64,000 nucleotides of DNA, from the NCBI GenBank assembly GCA_032622095.1, contig CP136066.1:107219319-107283318 (forward strand), written 5' to 3'. Below, one piece after another: positions 37,101-49,100 of the stretch. The notes below the pieces were generated by a model that was not told the origin of the DNA, searched no databases, and worked only from the letters and a program-made list of their open reading frames with translations. The stretch comes from Siphonodentalium dalli (Eukaryota > Mollusca > Scaphopoda > Gadilida > Siphonodentaliidae). The position numbers and the translations under genes were made by a program. Numbering within the stretch: position 1 is the stretch's first letter; every line of letters begins with the position of its first letter.

Positions 37101-40100
37101 GAAAGACTTTTTTCTGCCGGACATTCGTTCCTTCGCATTGGTTACTTTAGAACTTCTTTCAAGAAGTTGTGAGAAGAGACTGAATGATCGATATGCGAGT
37201 GTTGAATCTGAACAAATACCGCTACTAATGACGTTCGTTGTTTCTGAAGGGGACAATCCGAAGAATCCGAAGCATTCGAAGACCAACTGGGACGAAGTAC
37301 AGACTCCCCGAGATCACGAAAGACCACCCGCACGGTGTGGTCACTATACACAAGATGCGATCAACTACCACTCAGATGTGTGTTCAGAGACTAGCCGATC
37401 TGCCGGGCGATCGGTGCACACTTCTCCCAGCAGAGGGAGCACTAAAAGTCCACTCGTTCCTTCTGTGGGCAAAAGTTGGGATGGCCACTCCACCATCAGC
37501 AAAACTCCACCCATTCAGAGCGATATACCGCCGACTTTGCCGGCTTATACGAAGCTGGCGTCATATTTCATGTCTAGAATGAAAGAGAATGCTGATGACG
37601 AATCTGATGAGTACGAAATAACAGAAGAAAATATTGACACACTGTCAAGGATTTCTATGAAAAATAGACTTGCCATTTCTAAATCAAAAGCAACGGATGG
37701 CACAAATCGCTTCGAAATTCTTCCAGATGAGATATATCCCGACTCACCCCCTAACGATAGAGATGAGACCGTTTTGGACGATTCTTGGGATTCAGATAGT
37801 ACAGACTCCTATCTACAGAATATCGCAGATGACCAAGAAACAATTCCGTCTGCCAAAGAAAACAAAGGCGTGTCAAGGACGTTTACTGGATCTTCTGTGG
37901 GGTCATTTGGGAATGTAGATATATCAGATTTTCTGCCGGGTATCACCGACTTGAAGGAAGAAATAACAACAGAAACCCGAATTGACAAATACGATGCTGA
38001 ACTAGGGGTCAGCCATGCTGTTATTCCTAAAAGCAATGTTAACCCGATGTCACAAGGTACGTTCCCTCTTATCTTTCAGTCATGAACGTATACACCATTG
38101 GTTTGGGCGCCACATTTTAGTTGGAACATTTAAAGGTCTAAATCACAAAAATCAAATGCATGGGATTTCATTTAGTCTTTAGTCCTATATCTTTGAAGAT
38201 TGAACTGCAGATAGCATAATTGGCTAGTTAGCGTCGGACCATGCAGAAGCTATTCTTGATATCCTCGGCATATATCATTTAATGTGAAACATTTGCATGG
38301 GATGTAGATGGTGTGATTTTGTGCTCGATCCCGGACAAAAATTGAAATGCGGTTCATTAGCTTTTCATATATCGATAAACCTATAAGGCATTCAAACTAC
38401 CTATGCACCCAATGGTACAAGTGGTCCTGCTGATATTTGATGACATCCTCGCATACGCACGTTTATGACACACACAGAACTACTCGTATATAGCTGACAA
38501 TTCACGCGACTACATTCTACGTATTCTGTTAAAGATCATGCAGGGGACCCCAATGTTTTGTTTCCAGATAGATATATGTAATTCCATTCTGCTTCAGATT
38601 CATCCAGTCATATTAACAACCAGACTTCACATGGTCCCGAAGAGGATCATTGGTTGGAAATAGATGATGAGAGGCCACAGAGACACCGGGATCTTCACAA
38701 TAATTCACAAAAAGAACACGCCCAGACTACAGACCATTGCCAGCCCGACACGAAAAACGAACACACACAACACGTGCCTGTTTCAGTCCCCGCGAAGACT
38801 GCACCACGACAAGAACTCCGCTTCGTGCTGAATACTGCGCCACAACCGCAGCTCCAAACTGCTATGGGGAAACAAGTGATGCGACAGGAAAGCCGTGGAC
38901 CAACAGATAAAGTGAGCAAAGCCAGGAAAGCATTAACCCGAGCGATAAGCGCAAAATCTTTGCCGAGGTCTAAAACGCCGGTCATTTCTCTCGGTGGGAC
39001 GAAGATGCCCGTGTTCGTAGATGAGCGACAACAACATTTGATGCCGATCTCCGGAACAGCAAAAGATCCGCTGTCCATAGAGCTCAGGCCTGATATTCCG
39101 AAGACGGTGGTCGCTCAGAAGCGAACGAAAATTAACAAGAGATCGACCAAGGATATCCCATCACCACTGCATCTTCAAATGACAAATTCATCGGCAACAC
39201 AGGATATTCAGATTACCAGATATGAAGGAAATCAGGATCAGCATACATTTGCTCATAAGGAGAAACAGTCCGAAATTGAATATAAGCATCCGAATAAGGA
39301 GAGCGTCAAACCTTCTTCAACTTATGGCAATGCAACTCAATCTACGATGAAAATAGAGGTATCACAAGGTCGGGAATCGCAAGACATTACACGTGGGTCT
39401 AATTCGAATAAAGAACTAAAAGTCGTGGAAAGGGATTGTGCAGAAATCATAGATAGTATTGGGAACAGAACCATCGACGAAGAGATTGAAGAATACATTT
39501 TTCTTGATGATGACGAGAATGAGAAAAAAGATCCCGAAGACACTAGTGGCGTTCCGGGAACAGTTTTAATCGACAATCGAAATGTACCCGTCAAGCGTAT
39601 AGTCGTAACGCCCAAACCCTTCCCGAATATGAAATTCGCTGTCGACAAACCAGGTTCTTCTGTCGAAAGTTTCAAGCCAAAAAGTTCGAAATCAAATCAC
39701 GCACCGGGAAAGCCCGTGGTTGCCCGCACTGGTGTCGGTGAGGGCGATCTTGAATCTGCTCAGCAAAAATCTAAACTTAAACAAAGGATTATTTCGAGAG
39801 GTCGGACGAAAATTAAACGAACACTGACTCCAATTGGGGATGAAAATTCGGCAACCCTTGACCATAGTCCCGTGGTAGAGTCTTCTCCCAGCGGCGGTGT
39901 CCAAAAGCTTATTAAGCGGTTTTCTAATCATTCGGAGAGCGGGTTGGTCACGAGGTCCACCGAGCAACCAATGGGATCGCCAGAGAGGATGGATCATATG
40001 GACACGTCAGATCGGGAAACAATGGAGATAATGTCAAATCTGAGAACCGGTCCGCGACGGCCACTTGATAGCGGCATTGAGAGTGGATCAGCCACCAGTG

Positions 40101-43100
40101 ATGTTTCCCGAATGAACACTCCTCTTGTGGCAGACCGTGTCACGCCTATTGTTGTCAAAAGCCTGTACGTCGATTTGCCTCCAGGGGAGGACACTAATGA
40201 CGCAGTTCTCGTTGAGGGGAAATCCGAAAAGTGTGTAACTAGTAATTTTTCTAAAATCAATCGTGTTGAGATATCACATCCAAAAGGAGCTTTAGTCAGC
40301 GAGAGCCTTTATGTTGATTTACGGACAAACGAAAAAGAAAATGTTTCTCTTAATATAAATACAAAAGGCTCGTCTTCGACAAAAACGTCAACCGGGTCGA
40401 CGAAGGAGAAACAAGATTTGAAAGGGAAAACTACCCGCGTTAATAATCAAAACATAGAACGGTCTGTTCGAAACACAAATGACCGCAATTCTGCAGCACG
40501 AAATAGGAACTCTCTACCTCAAAACCCAACAAATGTTCGCAGAAGTCCCGCATCGAGCCCGACTAGACGATACCAGGAGCTTACCAAGAAAGGCGTACCC
40601 CTTAAAGTGTCTGTTGTTGATTCTGATCCAACGAGAGAACACAAAAAGTCGACGGGTGGGTCCTCGCGACAGCGGATTCTTGTTAATGCAAAACAAAGTG
40701 CTTCTTATGAGGATGATAGTGCTAACGTGGAAATTGTTTACAAGGAATTAGAACAGGAGGGTTTCTTTGGAAACAACCCGAATACATTCAACCCCGACGA
40801 GCCGAACAGTGAAGTTCCGGATAGTCTGAGTCGAGATGGTCATGCTATTTCGAGAGACAATGCACTTAATTCTAGTGGATATGTTTCATCTGTTGTTTCG
40901 TCGGGTCAGTCCCGGGCCGGCGACGTAAGCAGAAAGCCCTTGTCAGATATTATAAGGGAGGTCCCAGAAACGAACGATGATTCTTATTCTTTGTTCAACG
41001 ATTCTAGTGAAAACTGTTTTCCCAACCAACCAGACTCGGAGTATTCGAGCAGCGATGCATCGCCAACGAATCAGTCACGTGGTCACCAGGGTGAACATCG
41101 ACAAGTGTTGGTAGAAGATCAGGAACTTGTTATCAGCAGGGTTATTATGAGAAACGGAAACGATTCAGAAGTAGACTCAGGAGTGGGACCAGATGAAGAT
41201 CAACTGAGGGCGAATTGCAGCAGTCCAATGCGATATAGTATCAAACGGACTAGTGATTTACTAGCTAATGTGAAGCTTTCTCCAGGAATGGGGGAAATGC
41301 ACCTTAGATACTGTCAGGATCTATCAAATCAAACGCATTTATTGTCTTTCAATGACCTTCTTCCAGTAAGCATCGATAGCTTCAACATTATGGCTTCAAA
41401 ATTGACGCAGGCAGGCAAACTCACTCATATTGGGCAGCAGGTGAGTCCTTATTACGCCACACCGTGGTGTTGCTTGGTACGCAGATTTTCATATTCTGTG
41501 GTCGATCGATAATCCACTGGGCGACTGTATTATTATGGTTATTTCGTACTGAGTATAAATCGTACCGATAGAGTCACGATAGTACAACAAAGATTAGCAC
41601 ATGTGTTTACGTCACCGGTGTACTTGTGGGGGCATGTTTCTATTATGAAGGTTCGCTATCCCGAAAGTCCGCTATTCCGAAGGTTCCCTATTCCGAAGGT
41701 TTTTGTTATTTTTAGGTTAATTCTATATTCTAAAGTATTGAGACTAATTTGAGAGGGTTCATTATCACAAAGATTCTTTTTACGGAGTGTGCGCTCACAT
41801 CCGAACTGATCCTGCGCGCATACCGATACAGATACAGGAGGAAATAACTTAACTTAGAACATTAAATGTGGTTTTGTTTTCGCGGGTTTTCTTGAGATTT
41901 AATGTCAGTACGTGGGTCCATACTTTTGAATTCTTGGCATATAATATGAATGTTGTGGTATATTGTGGACCCTCCCGCATTGGGACATGACACAGGTACA
42001 GTTGACTTAAGTGATGTTCTGTGTGGGCTCCAATTTGAAGTTCAATATTTTAAGGGCCAAATTTAGGATTTTATGGGCCCATACCTTTGAACTCTGGGCA
42101 TATAATATGAATATTGGGGGCATGTCTCTATTCCGAAGGTTAACTATCCAGAATGTCCACTATTCCGAAATTTCTCTGAATGTTCGCTATTCCGAAGGTT
42201 CACCAATCAGAAGGTTCGTTATTCCGAAGGTTCTGTATTCCGAAGGTTTTTGTTATTTTAAGGTTAATTCTATATTCTAAAGTATTGGGAGGGTTCATTA
42301 TCACGAAGATTCTTTTTATGAAGGAAATAACTTAAAACATTAAATGTGATTTTGTTTTGTCATTACGTATGACTTTATTTCTCATTAAATATTCACGCCA
42401 AGCAACCCACCCAATTGCTATGTTTCCATGCGATTTAATGTCATTACGTATGACCTAATATCTCAATAATCTGAGGCAAGAGTACGCCTGCTAAAGGCGA
42501 ATTATAACAGTGGGGCTATAACGCTCAATGAATACTGGGAACTATAACAAACTGCGCAGCAGAATATCGCTGATTAAACGAGTATGAGATGAGCCTAACT
42601 GCAATTGTGACTTTGTTTAAAGGCCCACTTAATTTTCGAGTCATTCATTTTTGTTATAGTATATACGGTTTTAATAACAATTTATGCCATAAAATTTGAA
42701 TAAATTACTATAATTCATCACCATTTGAAACGCAGAATCCTTCTATCTCCTAGTTTGAAACACCTTTAAAATACCGCGACAAGTCGTGCGTCGTATATCT
42801 AGCAATTAGCAACTAACATGTCCTCTTCGACTTTCCATAGATTTCAACGTAATTTGATACTTATGGGTATTTGTGTCCGGGAAGTGTTTTGGACGGGTCA
42901 AATCGTGAGCCCGACCTGACCTTGACCTTTAAAACTGTCAATGCAAGGTCAATTTGGGTAAAACGGACAAATTTCTGCGAAATTTGATACCTAGGGATGC
43001 TTTTGTCCGGGGAGTGGTTTGAACGGGTCAAATCGTGACATCGGCGTTACCTTGACCTTCAATGTGGTCAATCAAAGGTCAAATCGGGTAAAACGGATGG

Positions 43101-46100
43101 ATTTCGACGAAATTTAAACCTATGGGTACTTTTGTCGGGGGAGTGTTTTGGACGGGTCAAATCATGACTCCGACCTTACCTTGACCTTCAAAATTGTTAA
43201 TTAAAGGTCAAGTGGGGTAAAACGGACGGATTTCGACGAAATTTGATACCTAGTGGTACTTTTCTCCGGGTGGGGGTGTTTTGGACGGGTCAAATCATGA
43301 CCCTGACCTGACCTTGACTTTCGAAATAGTCAATTGAAGGTCAAATCGCGCCTTTCGCCGGAAATCAGATGAGAAACATCCCGGACGAAGTCGGGCCCAT
43401 CAGCTTGTGTAATAAAGAAGACAGTTTGAAGAAAGTAATGTATAACACGAGAAACGTGAAAACTTGAAATATAGAAGTATGCAAATTTCCCACATAAAAT
43501 TTGAAAGCTAGTTTATAGAATGATTGTATTATAATTTATATTTATGGCTAATAATATGATCTTGGTGGCGTTACCATTTCTGACTATGGTTTTCTTGTTG
43601 GTTATATGCTACTTGTAAAGTTTGTTTATTGTGTCTTCTGTTGATAAAAATAACTTTCATTCCTGTTGTTTATGTGGAACGTTTAAAAAAAATTAAAAAA
43701 ATTTGACCATGGGTTTACATTTTTTCTGTGGTGTGCCAATTTCATTTGGTAAGTGTTTTTTTTCCGCCAGTAAATTTGACCATGTCATAACATTTTTATC
43801 TGCCGTGTGCCCATTTCATTTGGAACGTGTGGTGTTTTTTAAAGTAAATTTGACCACGAGTTTACATCGTTATCTGAGGTATGCCCATTTCATTTAGAAC
43901 GTGTGTTATTGCCTTCACGTCTTTAGCTGTGCTGTGCCCGTGTCAGTATTGGGAACGACGAAACAAAGTCTTACACAGAGAAACATGCAGGGTAACATCA
44001 AACCTAAATTAATGCCAAACAAGGACAAATCCAGTTGCATGGATGTGGATATCATGAATGATAACTCTATACTGTACACAATAACGTGTACACAAAAAAG
44101 GCATTGTCTCCCGATGACTTTGACATGGTATGATACCACATGCCGATAAGATGTTGTCGATAATATTTGCATTTTACAAAACAGACAAGAGACAATAAGG
44201 TACACACACTAGCCGTCCTCAACTTAAATCGGCTTTGTTAGGCATGTGTTATATAGTCGGTGAATATAAATACAGGCAATGCAACTGCACACACCACTTC
44301 ATTTTAAACAAATATACATGGGAATAATGACAATGTAGACACTTTGAAACGTTGGGCCTGACATTTCCAACTAAGATGTTATTTCGCGCTCCGCGTGTAT
44401 AATATTTAGCTGATTCTTGCTATACATGGGCCATGGGCGTTTTATTTATAGAAATGGGATTTTTTGGGACGGATTAAAAGTCGAACTGCGACCCGGAGGC
44501 CGAGTCCGGTAAAAGGTGTATAGTTGGAAATTTTGGTGAGATGCATGAGAAACCTTCAGTGACAAGCCGTATATATATAGTCGTAATAATTTGAAGGATT
44601 AGTTGTTTTAACGGAATTATGAGTTGGTCATTCGTGAAAACAATATATTTTATATTCTATAATTACAATCATGGGTATATAATGTATGAACTCGAGCGCG
44701 TTACCATTTATGACATTAGTTTTCTTGTGTGTTCTGTTATAAAAGTTGGATGGGTGGTGATCGAGACACAAATTAACACATATCCCCTGTCGTGTGTCTC
44801 TGCACATGATTAGTATATGCCCCTCCCTGATGCTCCCTCGTAGTTTTGATCGTACACGTGAAGTACAGCTGCATGGTGTCACCAAGCAACGGAACGATTC
44901 AAGAGAGTTGACATTTTTTTCATAACTATGAGCTGGTTCGCATATATTGGATATATAGGCTCAGCAATACAATACGTTATTTAAATGAAAGTGTCAATGA
45001 CACTGTAGCTCAACTTGGAAAGGGAATAATTTAATGTATTACAGTCAATGGAGCGATTAGGAATGTGGAAAGTTGAATGTCTAATACTAGTTTATCGACA
45101 TGAAGAGAAAAGTAAAATCCAAGATGGCTGCTGGCGGCCATGTTTTCGGCCGAATGACCCCAAAATGACTCGTTCCCATCTACATGTCAATATTAACATC
45201 CATGACAAATTTTATGATGATCAGACTAAAGGTACGACCTGTAGCCCGTGCTAAAGGATTTAGTCATACAAAGAGTGAAATCCAAGATGCCTGCTGGCGG
45301 CCATGTTTTTTGACCGAATGACCCCAAAATGACTCGTTCCCATCTACATGTCATTATTAACATTCATTACAAATTTTATGATGATCAGACTAAAGGTACG
45401 ACCTGTAGCCCGTGCTAAAGGATTTAGTCATACAAAGAGTAAAATCCAAGATGGCTGCTGGCGGCCATGTTTTTGGGCCAAATGACCCCAAAATTACTCG
45501 TTCTCATATACATGTCAATATTAACATCCATGACAAACTTTACGATGATCAGACGAACAGTACGACCTGTGGCCCGTGCTAATGGATTGAATTTTGAAAT
45601 CCAAGATGGCTGCTGGCGGCCATTTTTTTTTGTCCGAATGACCCCAAAATGACTCGTTCCCATCTACATTCCAATTTCAACAGCCATGACAAATTTTATG
45701 ATGATCGGACTAAAGGTACGACCTGTAGCCCGTGCTAAAGGATTTAGTCATACAAAGAGTAAAATCAAAGATGCCTGCTGGCGGCCATGTTTTTTGACCG
45801 AATGACCCCAAAATGACTCGTTCCCATCTAAATGTCATTGTTAACATCCATGACAAATTTTATGATGATCAGACTAAAGGTACGACCTGTAGCCTGTGCT
45901 AAAGAATTTAGTCATACAAAGAGTAAAATCAAAGATGCCTGCTGGCGGCCATGTTTTTGACCGAATGACCCCAAAATGACTCGTTCCCATCTACAAGTCA
46001 ATATTAACTTCCACGACAAATTTTATGATGATCAGACTAAAGGTACGACCTGTAGCCTGTGCTAAAGAATTTAGTCATACAAAGAGTAAAATCCAAGATG

Positions 46101-49100
46101 GCTGCAGGCCGCCATGTTTTTTGGCCGAATGACCCCAAAATTACTCGTTCCCATCTACATGTCAATATTAACATCCATGACAAATTTCATGATGATCAGC
46201 CGAACAGTACGACCTGTGGCCCGTGCTAATGGATTGAATTTTGAAATCCAAGATGGCCGCTGGCGGCCATTGTTTTTTGTCCGAATGACCCCAAAATGAC
46301 TCGTTCCCATCTACATTCCAATTTCAACAGCCATGACAAATTTTATGATGATCGGACTAAAGGTACGACCTGTAGCCCGTGCTAAAGGATTTAGTCATAC
46401 AAAGAGTAAAATCAAAGATGCCTGCTGGCGGCCATGTTTTTTTGACCGAACGACCCCAAAATTACTCGTTCCCATCTACATGTCAATATTAACATCCATG
46501 ACAAATTTGATGATGATCAGACTAAAGGTACGACCTGTAGCCCGTGCTAAAGAATTTCGTCATACAAAGAGTAAAATTCAAGATGGATGCTGGCCGCCAT
46601 GTTTTTTGGCCGAATGACCCGAAAATTACTCGTTCTCATATACATTCCAATTTCAACAGCCATGACAAATTTTATGATGATCGGACTAAAGGTACGACCT
46701 GTAGCCCGTGCTAAAGGATTTAGTCATACAAAGAGTAAAATCAAAGATGCCTGCTGGCGGCCATGTTTTTTTGACCGAACGACCCCAAAATTACTCGTTC
46801 CCATCTACATGTCAATATTAACATCCATGACAAATTTGATGATGATCAGACTAAAGGTACGACCTGTAGCCCGTGCTAAAGAATTTCGTCATACAAAGAG
46901 TAAAATCCAAGATGGCTGCTGGCCGCCATGTTTTTTGGCCGAATGACCCGAAAATTACCCGTTCTCATATACATGTCAATATTAACATCCATGACAAATT
47001 TCATGATGATCAGACAAACAGTACGACCTGTGGCCCGTGCTAATGGATTGAATTTTGAAATCCAAGATGGCCGCTGGCGGCCATGTTTTTTGTCCGAATG
47101 ACCCCAATATGACTCGTTCCCATCTACATGTTATTATCAACATTTCTGACAAATTTTATGATGATCGGACTAAAGGTACGACCTGTAGCCCGTGCTAAAG
47201 AATTTAGTCATACAAAGAGTAAAATCCAATATGGCTGCTGGCCGCCATGTTTTTGGGCCAAATGACCCCAAAATTACTCGTTCCCATCTACATGTCAATA
47301 TTAACACCCATGACAAATCTCATGATGATCAAACGAACAGTACGACCTGTGGCCCGTGCTAATGGATTGAATTTTGAAATCCAAGATGGCTGCTGGCGGC
47401 CCTTGTTTTTTGTCCGAATGACCCCAAAATGACTCGTTTCCATCTACATTCCAATTTCAACAGCCATGACAAATTTCATGATGATCGGACTAAAGGTACG
47501 ACCTGTAGCCCGTGCTAAAGGATTTAGTCATACAAAGAGTAAAATCAAAGATGCCTGCTGGCGGCCATGTTTTTTTGACCGAACGACCCCAAAATTACTC
47601 GTTCCCATCTACATGTCAATATTAACATCCATGATAAATTTGATGATGATCAGACTAAAGGTACGACCTGTAGCCCGTGCTAAAGAATTTCGTCATACAA
47701 AGAGTAAAATTCAAGATGGATGCTGGCCGCCATGTTTTTTGGCCGAATGACCCGAAAATTACTCGTTCTCATATACATTCCAATTTCAACAGCCATGACA
47801 AATTTTATGATGATCGGACTAAAGGTACGACCTGTAGCCCGTGCTAAAGGATTTAGTCATACAAAGAGTAAAATCAAAGATGCCTGCTGGCGGCCATGTT
47901 TTTTTGACCGAACGACCCCAAAATTACTCGTTCCCATCTACATGTCAATATTAACATCCATGACAAATTTGATGATGATCAGACTAAAGGTACGACCTGT
48001 AGCCCGTGCTAAAGAATTTCGTCATACAAAGAGTAAAATCCAAGATGGCTGCTGGCCGCCATGTTTTTTGGCCGAATGACCCGAAAATTACCCGTTCTCA
48101 TATACATGTCAATATTAACATCCATGACAAATTTCATGATGATCAGACAAACAGTACGACCTGTGGCCCGTGCTAATGGATTGAATTTTGAAATCCAAGA
48201 TGGCCGCTGGCGGCCATGTTTTTTGTCCGAATGACCCCAATATGACTCGTTCCCATCTACATGTTATTATCAACATTTCTGACAAATTTTATGATGATCG
48301 GACTAAAGGTACGACCTGTAGCCCGTGCTAAAGAATTTAGTCATACAAAGAGTAAAATCCAATATGGCTGCTGGCCGCCATGTTTTTGGGCCAAATGACC
48401 CCAAAATTACTCGTTCCCATCTACATGTCAATATTAACACCCATGACAAATCTCATGATGATCAAACGAACAGTACGACCTGTGGCCCGTGCTAATGGAT
48501 TGAATTTTGAAATCCAAGATGGCTGCTGGCGGCCCTTGTTTTTTGTCCGAATGACCCCAAAATGACTCGTTTCCATCTACATTCCAATTTCAACAGCCAT
48601 GACAAATTTCATGATGATCGGACTAAAGGTACGACCTGTAGCCCGTGCTAAAGGATTTAGTCATACAAAGAGTAAAATCAAAGATGCCTGCTGGCGGCCA
48701 TGTTTTTTGACCGAACGACCCCAAAATGACTCGTTCCCATCTACATGTTATTATCAACATTTATGACAAATTTTATGATGATCAGACTAAAGGTACGACC
48801 TGTAGCCCGTGCTAAAGGATTTAGTCATACAAAGAGTAAAATCCAAGATGGCTGCTGGCGGCCATGTTTTTGGGCCAAATGACCCCAAAATTACTCGTTC
48901 CCATCTACATGTCAATATTAACATCCATGACAAATTTGATGATGATCAGACGAAAGGTACGACATGTAGCCCGTGCTAAAGAATTTAATCATACAAAGAG
49001 TAAAATCCAAGATGCCTGCTGACCGCAATGTTTTTTGGCCGAATGACCCGAAAATTACTCGTTACCATCTACATGTCAATATTAACATCCATGACAAATT

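Noticed and set aside
38654-41512. A separate single-exon gene of 952 codons starting at ATG 38654
   Set aside because: The frame is open back to an acceptor at 38597 in the phase required by the exon 4 donor, and a good GTGAGT donor at 41441 precedes the stop, so it is an internal exon.
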